Assembly (NCBI RefSeq): GCF_003014555.1
Contig: NZ_PYGE01000001.1
Coordinates: 310,001-374,000 of the forward strand
DNA: 64,000 bases
Origin: Haloactinopolyspora alba
Lineage (GTDB): Bacteria > Actinomycetota > Actinomycetes > Jiangellales > Jiangellaceae
Direction of reading: 5' to 3'
In this document: positions 43,928 to 53,904 of the stretch, piece by piece
Layout: the number at the start of each line of letters is the position of its first letter
How positions within the stretch are numbered: the stretch's first letter is position 1
Program-made: the position numbers and the translations under genes
Notes under the pieces: generated by a model
Database searches by the model: none
What the model saw: the letters and a program-made list of their open reading frames with translations, nothing else
What the model was told of the DNA's origin: nothing

Positions 43928-44845
43928 TCACCCTTTGACGCTACCGGCGAGCAGGCCGCGCACGAAGAAGCGCTGCATCGTCACGAACACGATCACCGGG
44001 ACGAGCATCGAGACGAACGCGCCCGCAGACAGCAGGTGCCACTCGGTCCCCCGGGTGCCGACCAGCTCCGCGATCCGCGCCGTCAGCGGCGCCACGTCCG
44101 AGGTGCTGCCGGCGAACGTCAGCGCCACCAGCAGGTCGTTCCAGACCCACAGGAACTGGAAGACCCCGAACGCCGCGATGGCCGGCAACACCAGCGGCAG
44201 CATGATCGCCCGGAAGATCTTCACGTGCCCGGCGCCGTCGACCCGCGCCGCCTCGACGAGCTCCGCCGGGATGTCGCTCATGAAGTTGTGCAGCAGATAC
44301 ACCGCCAGCGGCAGCGCGAAAACCGAGTGCGCGATCCACAACGGCCAGAATGTGCCGTTCAGCCCGGTGTCCACGAAGATCTGCAGCAACGGGATCAGCG
44401 CGACCTGGATCGGCACGATCTGCAGCGCGAACACCGCCACGAACAGCGTGTTCCGGAACGGGAACTTCATCCACGCGAACGCGTAGGCCGCCAGCAGCGC
44501 CAGCACGACCGGGATCACCACCGACGGCACCGTGATGACCACCGAGTTCACCACGTACGTCGACAGCTGGGTCGTGCTGCCGAACAGCACCTCGTTGTAG
44601 CTCTCGAGGGTGAGCTCCGGGTCAGTGAACCAGTTCCACCACCCGTTGCCCTTGATGTCCTCCTCCGGCCGGAACGAGGACAGCAGCAGGCCGAACGTCG
44701 GCAACGTCCACAACACCGCGATGACCACCGCCGCGATGGACGCACCGGGCGAGGTGAGTCGCTTGCGTGCCCGCGCCGACGGGGAGGCGGCCGCCGCGCC
44801 GTCCCAGCCCTCGCGTACCTCCGGCGTCGTCTTCACCGTGCTCAT
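43928..44845 (-). CDS. Sugar ABC transporter permease (MalG/AglG-type)
   Basis: A 305-residue inner-membrane permease with six transmembrane helices and the cytosolic EAA motif that docks the ATPase (AELVEAARVDGAGHVKIFRAIMLPL, about residues 192-216). ATG 44845 is used because it overlaps the stop of the first permease (ATGA); a longer frame upstream is antisense-free but belongs to the other permease. Similarity is to the alpha-glucoside AglG group. No ATP-binding protein is encoded in the operon, so a shared MsiK-like ATPase elsewhere is expected. Confidence 0.9.
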   Translation of the reverse strand: MSTVKTTPEVREGWDGAAAASPSARARKRLTSPGASIAAVVIAVLWTLPTFGLLLSSFRPEEDIKGNGWWNWFTDPELTLESYNEVLFGSTTQLSTYVVNSVVITVPSVVIPVVLALLAAYAFAWMKFPFRNTLFVAVFALQIVPIQVALIPLLQIFVDTGLNGTFWPLWIAHSVFALPLAVYLLHNFMSDIPAELVEAARVDGAGHVKIFRAIMLPLVLPAIAAFGVFQFLWVWNDLLVALTFAGSTSDVAPLTARIAELVGTRGTEWHLLSAGAFVSMLVPVIVFVTMQRFFVRGLLAGSVKG

Positions 44846-45807
44846 CGGTGGTCCGCCTTTCGCAGTTGCCGGACGTTGTAGATCACGATCGGGATCACCA
44901 TCACGAACAGCACCATCGCCAACGCGGCGCCCAGCCCGTAGTTCCCCCTGACGAGGCTCTGGGTGTAGAACTCGTTCGCGACGATGCTGGTCTCGAACTG
45001 ACCCCCGGTCATGGTCCGCACGATGTCGAAGACCTTGAGGGTGGCGATCGAGATCGTGGTCAGCACGACGATCAATGCCGGCCGGATGCTCGGCACCGTG
45101 ACGTAGCGGAACATCTTGACGCCGTACAGGCCGTCCAGCCGGCCCGCCTCGACGATGTCCTGCGGTATGCCCTTGATCGCCGCCGACAGCACCGTCATGG
45201 CGAACCCGGCCTGCACCCAGATCAGGATGACGATCAGCAGCAACGTGTTCAGCGGTGAGTTCAGGAGGAACTGTTGTGGTTCCATCCCGAGCCACACCAA
45301 TATCTGGTTGAGCAGTCCGATCTGCTCGATGTTCTGCTGGTCCGGCCGGTACTCGTAGACGAACCGCCAGATGATCGACGCGCCGACCAGCGAGATGGCC
45401 AGCGGCATGAAGATCAGCGACTTCGCGAACGCCTCGAACCGGGACCGGTCCACCAGCACCGCGTAGACCAGGCCGATGACGGTCGCCACCACCGGTGCGA
45501 CCAGCACCCAGATCAGCGTGTTCCGCAGGACCACCAGCAGGTCGTCGCGTTCGAACAGCGCCTGGTAGTTGGCCAGGCCCACGAAGTTCTCGGTCGTGCG
45601 GTCGAAGAACGACTGGTAGCCGGTGCGCAGCGCCGGGTAGATCAGGCCGACGGCGAGTAGTGCGAGCGCCGGGACGACGAACGCGAGCGCCTGCGCCAGG
45701 TCGGCGCCGCGCCGGACTCTGCCGGCCAGCAACAGGATCAGGCCCACGACCCCGGCGAACAGGGCGACGGCCAGCGCCATCTGGGCGAGCTTCTCAGCGG
45801 TATCCAT
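44842..45807 (-). CDS. Sugar ABC transporter permease (MalF/AglF-type)
   Basis: A 321-residue permease with about eight hydrophobic segments including an N-terminal pair typical of AglF. The EAA loop is IPQDIVEAGRLDGLYGVKMFRYVTVP. The periplasmic region with QIGLLNQILVWLGMEPQQFLLN is close to the alpha-glucoside transporter AglF. It lies between the binding protein and the second permease, separated from the binding-protein gene by a stem-loop that could reduce permease expression. Confidence 0.9.
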   Translation of the reverse strand: MDTAEKLAQMALAVALFAGVVGLILLLAGRVRRGADLAQALAFVVPALALLAVGLIYPALRTGYQSFFDRTTENFVGLANYQALFERDDLLVVLRNTLIWVLVAPVVATVIGLVYAVLVDRSRFEAFAKSLIFMPLAISLVGASIIWRFVYEYRPDQQNIEQIGLLNQILVWLGMEPQQFLLNSPLNTLLLIVILIWVQAGFAMTVLSAAIKGIPQDIVEAGRLDGLYGVKMFRYVTVPSIRPALIVVLTTISIATLKVFDIVRTMTGGQFETSIVANEFYTQSLVRGNYGLGAALAMVLFVMVIPIVIYNVRQLRKADHR

Positions 45808-45829
45808 GACTCCACCTGTGTTGCGTGGG

Positions 45830-45862
45830 CCGGGGGCCGACCGTGGATCGGCCGGCCCCCGG
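45830..45862 (-). terminator. Intercistronic stem-loop between the binding protein and permease genes
   Basis: CCGGGGGCCG (45830-45839) pairs perfectly with CGGCCCCCGG (45853-45862). Such stem-loops after binding-protein genes stabilise that part of the mRNA or end some transcripts, which gives more binding protein than permease. Confidence 0.65.
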
Positions 45863-45878
45863 ACTGACGGCGACGGTT

Positions 45879-47249
45879 CTACTCCGGCCAGTTGTCCTCG
45901 ATCTGGGTGAGCACTTCCTCGGTGCTCGCCCCGGTGATCCAGTCGACCATGCCGGTCCAGAACGAGCCGGCACCGACGTCACCCGGCATCAGGTCGGAGG
46001 CGTCGAAGCGGAACACCGCCTCCTTGTCCTGCAGCAGCTCCGCCGACAGGCGGCTGATCGGGTCCTGGTAGTTGGCCAGGTCGACGCCGTTGTTCGCACT
46101 CACCCAGCCACCGAGCTCGGCCTTGGTGTTCGCCCACTCGGCGCTGGAGACGTACTCCTGGAACGCCATGACCTCCGGCCGGTCGTCGAAGGCGACCGTG
46201 AACTCGCCGGCGCCCAGCACGGGGTTGCCGTGCTCGGGGTTGATGGAGGGCAGGTAGAAGGCGAACACGTCGCCGTCCTCGGCGATCTCGGTGCCCTCGG
46301 GCCAGTTCGGCGCGTAGAACGACGCCGCGCGGTGCAGGTAGCACTGCTCCTCGAGGATCGGCAGACCCGCCTGGTTGACGTCGGTCGTGGCGATGCTCGA
46401 GACGTCACCGAACCCGCCGTTGACGTAGTCGGGGTTCTTCAGGATCTCGCCGGCCTGGTTCACCGCGTCCACGATCCGCGGATCGTTGAACGGGATCTCG
46501 TGCCGGTACCACTGGTCGTAGACCTCGGGACCGGCCGTGCGCAGCACGATGTCCTCGATGAAGTCGGTGGCCGGCCACCCCGTGGCGTCGCCGGAGGCGA
46601 TGCCCTGGCACCACGGCACACCGCCGTCCTGCACGATCTGGTCCGACAGCGCCATCATGTCGTCCCATGTCTCGGGGACCTCGTACCCGTTCGACTCGAA
46701 CGCCGTGGGCGAGTACCAGACGAACGACTTCACGTTCGAGCCCAGCGGAGCCGCGTAGAACGTGCCGTCGACGGTGCCGTACTGCTTCCAGTCCGGCGAG
46801 AAGTACTTGTCCACGTTCGCCTCGACACCGGGCGGTGCCGGGACGGGGGCGCCGGTGTCCTGGACGATGGTCCGCAGCAGTCCGGGCTGCGGCAGGTACG
46901 CGATGTCCGGCGGGTTGCCACCCTGGATGCGGACCTGCAGCTGCGCCTCGAACTCGTCGGAGGACTCGTAGACCACGTCGACGCCGGTGCACTCCTCGAA
47001 GCCGACGTAGGACTCGATGTGCGTCTGGTCCTCCGGCGGCGTGATCGTGCTGTAGATGGTGACCTCGGTGCCCTCGAGGTCGCCGTACTCCTCGGTGTAC
47101 TTCTCGAACGGGGTGCAGTCGACGTCCGCCGCGTCGGTCGTCCCGCCACCGCCCTCGTCGTCGCTTCCGCCACAGGCGGCCAGGACTAACGACAAACCGA
47201 CCACACCGCTGGCGGCGACGACGCCGCGGCGAGCGTTGCTCTTGACCAT
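45879..47249 (-). CDS. Extracellular sugar-binding lipoprotein (AglE-type)
   Basis: A 456-residue lipoprotein that would capture the sugar outside the cell. MVKSNARRGVVAASGVVGL is the start of a signal peptide that ends in the lipobox LAAC (Cys near residue 21), followed by an acidic Gly/Asp linker and an SBP family 1 fold with VQIRIQGGNPPDIAYLP-like and TWDDMMALSDQIV segments. It resembles alpha-glucoside binding proteins. ATG 47249 is used since it begins a full signal peptide and has GGGAGG upstream; the frame extends further but crosses the operator. Confidence 0.9.
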   Translation of the reverse strand: MVKSNARRGVVAASGVVGLSLVLAACGGSDDEGGGGTTDAADVDCTPFEKYTEEYGDLEGTEVTIYSTITPPEDQTHIESYVGFEECTGVDVVYESSDEFEAQLQVRIQGGNPPDIAYLPQPGLLRTIVQDTGAPVPAPPGVEANVDKYFSPDWKQYGTVDGTFYAAPLGSNVKSFVWYSPTAFESNGYEVPETWDDMMALSDQIVQDGGVPWCQGIASGDATGWPATDFIEDIVLRTAGPEVYDQWYRHEIPFNDPRIVDAVNQAGEILKNPDYVNGGFGDVSSIATTDVNQAGLPILEEQCYLHRAASFYAPNWPEGTEIAEDGDVFAFYLPSINPEHGNPVLGAGEFTVAFDDRPEVMAFQEYVSSAEWANTKAELGGWVSANNGVDLANYQDPISRLSAELLQDKEAVFRFDASDLMPGDVGAGSFWTGMVDWITGASTEEVLTQIEDNWPE

Positions 47250-47308
47250 GATGTGCCTCCCTTCCCGTGCACTGGTTCGAGCGCGAGTACTCGAATCCGC
47301 TGAATGAA

Positions 47309-47322
47309 CGAAAACGTTTACG
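47309..47322. promoter_or_regulatory. LacI-type operator
   Basis: CGAAAACGTTTACG is a 14-bp palindrome with only one mismatched pair, centred on CG, as in LacI/GalR-family operators. It lies 60 bases upstream of the binding-protein gene. Confidence 0.7.
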
Positions 47323-47391
47323 CTCAATTTTCGCAAGGGGCTGGCAGCAACGTCGCCGTAACGATTACGTCACGCTGTCCAGGGAAGCCGT

Positions 47392-49092
47392 TCAGGGAAG
47401 GTGCCGGCGGGTGGCCACGAAGCGGAAGCGCGGCGTGACGAACGCGGCGTCGGTGAAGCACGAGTTCGCCGCCGGGTTGGCGCCGGTTCCGTGCAGGTCG
47501 GAGAACGCCGACGTCTGGTTCACGTAGACGCCGTCGGTGAGGTTCACCGACAGCGCCACGCCGGCGTCGACCGCCGCCTCCTCGACCGCGTCGAGGACGG
47601 CGGGATCGGTCGAGTACACCGACGCGGTCATGGCACCGTGCTGGTGCACCGTGGTCGACAGCCGCTCGATCGACTCGGCGGTCGAATCGGTGCCGATGAG
47701 GAACGAGACCGGCCCGAAGCACTCGCTCGTGTACTCGGCGGCGTCGCCGGAGCCGCCGGCGGTACCGGCGTCGAGCGCGACGATGGCGGGGGTGCGCACG
47801 GTGGCGTCCGGCCAGGCCGGATGCTCGATCGCGCGCGAGGCGAGCACCAGGTCGGAGCGCCCGGCCGTCGCGTCGACGCGGTCGCGCACGACGTCGCTCA
47901 CCACCCCGCCGAGGATCTCCACCGCACGGGTGTCGTCGGCGAGCAGGTCACGCACCGCGGCAGCCAGCGCCGCGCCGAACTCGTCGAACGACAGGCGCCC
48001 GCGGTCGGTGTCGATGCCGCCGCGGGGCAGGTAGATGTTCTGCGGCGCGGTGCACATCTGCCCGGTGTACAGGCTGAGCGAGAAGGCGAGGTTCGCCGTC
48101 AGCCCGTCGATGTCGTCGGTGGAGTCGACCACCACCGTGTTCAGGCCCGTCTTCTCGGTGAACACCGCCGCCTGGGTGGCGTTGTCCTCCAGCCAGCGCC
48201 CGAACGCGCTCGACCCGGTGAAGTCCACGATGCGCACCTCCGGGCGCACCGCGAGTACCGCCGCCAGCCCGTCGGCCGGGTCCTCGGCGGCCAGCGTCAC
48301 CAGGTTCGGGTCGAAACCCCGCTCGGTGAGCACCTCGCGTGCCACCTCCACGGTGATCGCCAGCGGCAGCACCGCGCGTGGATGCGGCTTGACGACGACG
48401 GCGTTGCCGGTGGCCAGCGAGGCGAACAGGCCCGGCCACGAGTTCCAGGTGGGGAACGTGTTGCACCCCACCACCAGCGCGACCCCTCGCGGGACCACGT
48501 GGAAGGCCTTGGACATCCGCTGCGTCTCGCGCTTCGACGCCTTCTCCCACTCGACGCTCGCGGGCATCCGCTCCTGCTCCGCGTAGGCGTAGGCCACCGC
48601 CTCGAGAGCGCGGTCCAGCGCGTGCGCCCCGCCGGCCTGGAAGGCCATCACGAACGCCTGCCCGGACGTGTGCATGACCGCGTGCGCCAGCTCGAAGATC
48701 CGCTCGTGCAGCCGGGCCAGGATCTCGAGGCAGACCGCGGACCGGCCGTCCACACCGGTGCGGCGCCAGGCGGGCATCGCCGCCCCGGCCGCGCTCATGA
48801 GCGTGCCCACGGCGTCGGCGTCGGCAGGCAGCCGCGGGTAGCGCACTCCGAGCTCGGGACCGAACGGGCTGCGCTCCGTGGCGACCTGCCCGCGGGCGCC
48901 CGGCGTCGGCAGCGCCCACTCGGTGCCCAGTCTGGCCTCGTACGCCGCGGTGCCCTCGCCGGCGGCGGTCTCGCCGTAGACCCGCGGGCTCGGCGACTCC
49001 GGATAGGCGGAGAAGAACGTCCGCGCCCCGATCGCCGTCCGCGCCTGGGTGAGCAGGTCACGGTGTCGATCGATCAGATCGTCCAGCGGCAT
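47392..49092 (-). CDS. paaN: Phenylacetate degradation aldehyde dehydrogenase PaaN
   Basis: A 566-residue protein of the PaaN group. The N-terminal block has DLIDRHRDLLTQARTAIGARTFFSAYPESPSP and the NAD(P)-dependent aldehyde dehydrogenase fold follows, with TEKTGLNTVVV and the active-site Cys in YTGQMCTAPQN. In the phenylacetate pathway it oxidises the ring-opened semialdehyde. It is transcribed away from paaH-paaI and paaJ. It uses ATG 49092 and shares an 80-base divergent promoter with the fusion gene. Other paa genes (oxygenase, ligase) are outside the window. Confidence 0.93.
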   Translation of the reverse strand: MPLDDLIDRHRDLLTQARTAIGARTFFSAYPESPSPRVYGETAAGEGTAAYEARLGTEWALPTPGARGQVATERSPFGPELGVRYPRLPADADAVGTLMSAAGAAMPAWRRTGVDGRSAVCLEILARLHERIFELAHAVMHTSGQAFVMAFQAGGAHALDRALEAVAYAYAEQERMPASVEWEKASKRETQRMSKAFHVVPRGVALVVGCNTFPTWNSWPGLFASLATGNAVVVKPHPRAVLPLAITVEVAREVLTERGFDPNLVTLAAEDPADGLAAVLAVRPEVRIVDFTGSSAFGRWLEDNATQAAVFTEKTGLNTVVVDSTDDIDGLTANLAFSLSLYTGQMCTAPQNIYLPRGGIDTDRGRLSFDEFGAALAAAVRDLLADDTRAVEILGGVVSDVVRDRVDATAGRSDLVLASRAIEHPAWPDATVRTPAIVALDAGTAGGSGDAAEYTSECFGPVSFLIGTDSTAESIERLSTTVHQHGAMTASVYSTDPAVLDAVEEAAVDAGVALSVNLTDGVYVNQTSAFSDLHGTGANPAANSCFTDAAFVTPRFRFVATRRHLP

Positions 49093-49109
49093 CGGTGGAC
49101 CTCCAGCGG

Positions 49110-49148
49110 TGTGACAGAATGACGCACGTTATGCACAACCTTGTCACA
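49110..49148. promoter_or_regulatory. Divergent control region of paaN and paaH-paaI
   Basis: TGTGAC (49110-49115) and GTCACA (49143-49148) form an inverted repeat 27 bases apart in the gap between the two divergent genes. A regulator such as a PaaR-type repressor could bind here; no such gene is in the window. Confidence 0.35.
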
Positions 49149-49172
49149 CATGGACGGACGGGGCCAGATGTC

Positions 49173-51187
49173 ATGCCCGAGCCAGTGACCTCGGCCGGCG
49201 CGCTCGCCGCGACGGTCCCCGTCGGTGTCGTCGGCGCCGGGACGATGGGCGCCGGCATCGCCCAGGTGGCGGCCGTAGCCGGCCATCCCGTCCGGCTCCA
49301 CGACCAGGACGGCGCCGCCGCGGAACGCGCCGTCACGACCGTCGGCACCCACCTCGACCGGGCGGTGGCCAAGGGCCGGCTGAGCGACACCGACGCCGCC
49401 GCGGCCACCGACCGGCTGAGTTCCGTCACCGCCCTCGACGACCTCGCCGGCTGCGGGCTCGTCGTCGAGGCGATCGTCGAGGACCTGGCGGTCAAGCAGC
49501 AGCTGTTCGCCGACCTCGAGCGGATCTGTGCGGCGGATGCGGTGCTGGCCAGCAACACGTCCTCGCTGTCCGTCGACGACCTCGCCCTCGGGCTGGCCGG
49601 GCCGGGGCGGGTGGCGGGCCTGCACTTCTTCAACCCGGCCCCGGTGCTGCCGCTGGTGGAGGTCGTCGCGGGGGCGCGGACCGACCCGGCCGTGCTCGAC
49701 ACGCTTGTCGCCACTGCCCGCCGCTGGGGAAAGACGCCGGTCCGCGCGGCGTCGACGCCCGGCTTCATCGTCAACCGGGTGGCCCGGCCGTACTACGGCG
49801 AGGCGTTCCGGCTGCTCGAGTCCGGCCTGGTGGACGCCGTCACGGTCGACGCGATGCTGCGCGAGTCCGGCGGGTTCCGGATGGGGCCGTTCGAGCTGAT
49901 CGACCTCATCGGGCTCGACGTCAACCTGGCGGTCAGCCGGTCGGTGTGGGAGGCGTTCGACCGCGACCCGCGGTTCGAGCCGTCGCCGTTGCAGGAGCGG
50001 TTGGTGGCCGACGGCAGGCTGGGCCGCAAGACCGGCCACGGTGTCCACACCGGCGACGAGCCCCGGCCCGCGCCGTCGACCGCCGGAGAGCGCTCGCAGA
50101 CCGGACGCACCTGGACCGGCGTGGGCGGCGTGACCGGCGGTCCGTTGACGAGTGTGGTCCGCCGGGCTCGCGGTCCGCTCGACGACGAGCCCGGCTGGCA
50201 GCAGGCCCCGGACTCGCCGCATTGGGTTCTGTCCGCGGGCGACGTCGTGTTGCGCCTGACCGACGGGCGCACCGCCGCACAGCACACCGGCGGGGGACCT
50301 GCCACCGTCGTCCTCGTCGATCTCGCCCTGCAGCTCGACTACGCCGGCGCCACCCGCGTCGGGGTCGCGGCGCCCGAGCACGCCCCGGCCGAGCACGTCG
50401 ACGCGGCCGTCGGATTCCTGCAGCACCTCGGCTACACGGTGACCGTGCTTCCGGACATCCCCGGCCTGGTCGTCGCCCGGACGGTCGCGATGCTCGCCGC
50501 GTTCGCCGCCGATGCCGTCGACACCGGCGTCGCCTCGGCCGACGACGTCGACACCGCGATGCGCCTCGGTGTCAACTATCCGCGCGGCCCGTACGCGTGG
50601 GGCGAGGCGCTCGGCTGGTCCTGGGTGGTCGGTGTGCTGGACGCGCTGGCGGCGGCGGACGACGCTCGGCGCTACCGGGTGTCGCCGCAGTTGCGCGCCC
50701 GGGCCGAACCCGCGCGGTCGCACGCGAGCGAACGCGGCAGCCCGCCCGGCGAGGAGCTCGCCCGGCGCGCGGCCGCGGCCATGTGGGCCGGCGACGCCGC
50801 GTCGCAGGCGCTCGGGATGACCATCGACGACGTCTCCCCCGGACACGCCGTGGTCAGCATGACCGTGCGCGAGGACATGGTGAACGGGCACGGCATCTGC
50901 CACGGCGGGCTGATCTTCGCGCTCGCCGACACCGCGTTCGCGTTCGCCTGCAACTCGTACAACCGCACCACCGTGGCCCAGAGCTGCGACATCACGTTCG
51001 TCGCGCCGGCGAGGCGAGGCGACCGGCTCGAGGCCCGCGCCCGCGAGCGGCACCGTGGCGAACGCAGCGGCGTCTACGACGTGACGGTCGTCGCGACGGA
51101 ATCGGGCCAGGACGACGGGCACGTCGCCGCCGAGTTCCGCGGCCGGTGCCGCCAGGTTCCGGGCACGCTCGTCGACGAGGAGGAACC

Positions 51188-51191
<4 letters not shown>
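49173..51191 (+). CDS. paaH: 3-hydroxyacyl-CoA dehydrogenase fused to PaaI-type thioesterase
   Basis: A 672-residue two-enzyme protein. Residues 1-520 are a PaaH dehydrogenase: NAD motif GVVGAGTMGAGIAQVA at the N-terminus, SNTSSLSVDDLA, HFFNPAPVLPLVE, and two C-terminal helical domains. Residues from about 530 on are a hotdog thioesterase with the PaaI signature GHGICHGGLIFALADTAFAF, where the Asp is catalytic. PaaH oxidises 3-hydroxyadipyl-CoA and PaaI hydrolyses dead-end CoA thioesters. ATG 49173 is selected; upstream in-frame starts lie inside the control region. The stop overlaps the thiolase ATG. Confidence 0.92.
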
Positions 51192-52386
<1,195 letters not shown>

Positions 52387-52393
<7 letters not shown>

Positions 52394-52443
52394 TCATCGG
52401 CACTTTGCCGCCACATGGCCGGGAAAGTGCCGATGATCATGGG
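52387..52443. repeat. Palindromic element, copy 1 (perfect 20-bp arms)
   Basis: Arms at 52387-52406 and 52424-52443 are perfect inverted copies (left arm CCCATGATCATCGGCACTTT) around a 17-base loop. It contains the stop of paaJ and stands between convergent paaJ and the E2 gene, so it can act as a bidirectional terminator. The same arm core occurs in copy 2 at 53197-53245. Confidence 0.9.
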
Positions 52444-52463
52444 AAGGCATCGGCTCGGCCCGC

Positions 52464-53894
52464 TCAGCCCCACGCCAGCGCGTTGGCCGGGTCCTCCAGC
52501 AGCGCGGCGACGTCGGCCAGGAACCGCGAGCCCTGCTCACCGTCGACCAGCCGATGGTCGAACGACAGCCCCAGCGTCGTCACCCAGCGCGGGCGCACCT
52601 TGTCCTTGTGCACCCACGGCTGCTTGCGCACGGCCCCGAACGCCATGATGGCCGCCTCGCCGGGCGGGAGTATCGGCGTACCGGTGTCGACGCCGAACAC
52701 GCCCACGTTGGTGATCGAGATGGTGCCGCCGAGCATGTCCTCGGTCGGTGTCGAGCCCGCGCGGGCCGCCTCCGCCAGCTCGTTGATCGCCACGGCGAGA
52801 TCGCGCAGCCCCAGCTGGTCGGCGTCCTTCACGTTCGGCACGACCAGCCCGCGTGGCGTCGCCGCGGCGATGCCGAGGTTGACGTAGCGCTGGAAGACGA
52901 TCTCGCCGGCGTCGTCGTCCCATCGCGCGTTCACCTCGGGGGTGCGGCGGGCCGCGAGACACATCGCCTTGGCCAGCACGGCCAGTACGGTCAGCTTCAC
53001 GTCGCGGAACTCCCGCGTCTCGCGCAGCCGATCGACCAGCTTGACGGTCCGGGTGGCGTCGACGGTGACGAACTCCGACACGTGCGGCGCGGTGAACGCG
53101 GACTTCGTGACCGCCTTCGCCGTCGCCTTGCGCACCGAACGGATCGGCACCCGCTCCTCGCGCGGCTGCCCGCCCCACCCGGCACCGGTTATCCGTTGAT
53201 CATCGGCACTTTCCGGGCTGTATGCCGGCGAAGTGCCGATGATCATGGACGAGGATGCGGACTGGATGTCCTCGCGGGTGACCGTGCCTCCCGGTCCGGA
53301 GGGGGTGACGGTGGTGATGTCGACGCCGAGGTCCTTCGCCAGCTTCCGCACCGGCGGTTTCGCCAGCACCGACGCCGGCCGATGCGCGGTGCCCCCGGCA
53401 GCGGGCTCCTCCGGGGCTTCGGACACGGCGGCCTTGCGCGGGCGCCGCTTGGCGGACGTGGACCGGGGGCCGTAGCCCACCAGCATCGCCTGCCGGCCAC
53501 CGTTCCGCGCGCCGGATGCCTGCGCACCGGACGTCTCCTCACCGGACGTCTCCTCACCGGACGCCAACTCGCCGGACGCCTGCTCCTCGGGCCGCGGCGC
53601 CGACCCGCCCGGGGCGGTTCCGCCGTCGGCTCCGGCGGACGGCTCCGCGTCGTCGTCGGTACGCACCGCGATGATCGGCGTGCCGACCTCGACCGTCGTC
53701 CCCTCGTCGACCAGTAGCCGATCGACCGAGCCTGCGTACGGTGACGGCAGCTCCACCGCCGACTTCGCCGTCTCGATCTCCACGATGACGTCGTTGACCC
53801 GGACCGTGTCGCCGGGCTCGACCTTCCACGAAACGATCTCCGCCTCGGTCAGCCCTTCGCCGACGTCGGGCAGATTGAACTCGAGCACACCCAT
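52464..53894 (-). CDS. bkdC: Branched-chain 2-oxoacid dehydrogenase E2 (lipoamide acyltransferase) with in-frame palindromic insertion
   Basis: A 476-residue core subunit of the complex that turns branched-chain 2-oxoacids into acyl-CoA. The lipoyl domain (residues 1-80) has Lys44 in EIETAKSAVELP. A repetitive SGEE linker follows, then the E1/E3-binding domain (VRKLAKDLGVDITTVTPSGPGG, about 175-205). The catalytic domain ends with DHRLVDG (about 446-452). Between the E3-binding and catalytic domains an extra stretch (MIIGTSPAYSPESADDQ) is encoded by a copy of a palindromic repeat. Folded domains are untouched, so activity may persist. ATG 53894. Confidence 0.92.
   Translation of the reverse strand: MGVLEFNLPDVGEGLTEAEIVSWKVEPGDTVRVNDVIVEIETAKSAVELPSPYAGSVDRLLVDEGTTVEVGTPIIAVRTDDDAEPSAGADGGTAPGGSAPRPEEQASGELASGEETSGEETSGAQASGARNGGRQAMLVGYGPRSTSAKRRPRKAAVSEAPEEPAAGGTAHRPASVLAKPPVRKLAKDLGVDITTVTPSGPGGTVTREDIQSASSSMIIGTSPAYSPESADDQRITGAGWGGQPREERVPIRSVRKATAKAVTKSAFTAPHVSEFVTVDATRTVKLVDRLRETREFRDVKLTVLAVLAKAMCLAARRTPEVNARWDDDAGEIVFQRYVNLGIAAATPRGLVVPNVKDADQLGLRDLAVAINELAEAARAGSTPTEDMLGGTISITNVGVFGVDTGTPILPPGEAAIMAFGAVRKQPWVHKDKVRPRWVTTLGLSFDHRLVDGEQGSRFLADVAALLEDPANALAWG
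53197..53245. mobile_element. Palindromic element, copy 2, inside the E2 reading frame
   Basis: TGATCATCGGCACTT (53197-53211) and AAGTGCCGATGATCA (53231-53245) are perfect 15-bp arms around a 19-base loop. The arms match those of copy 1 about 800 bases away. This copy lies in the linker codons of the E2 gene and keeps the frame open. It looks like a small REP/MITE-like element that moved into coding DNA. Confidence 0.75.
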
Positions 53895-53904
53895 GCCGGC
53901 CTCC

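Noticed and set aside
40804-43938. A 1044-codon plus-strand open frame
   Set aside because: It lies antisense to the S9 peptidase and LacI genes, has Arg/His/Gly/Val-biased composition and no family motifs; it is a GC-rich shadow frame.
43928-45295. A 455-residue version of the second permease
   Set aside because: The extra N-terminal part overlaps the first permease out of frame; ATG 44845 with ATGA coupling gives the standard length.
47401-49122. A 573-codon plus-strand open frame
   Set aside because: Fully antisense to paaN, which has complete family motifs.
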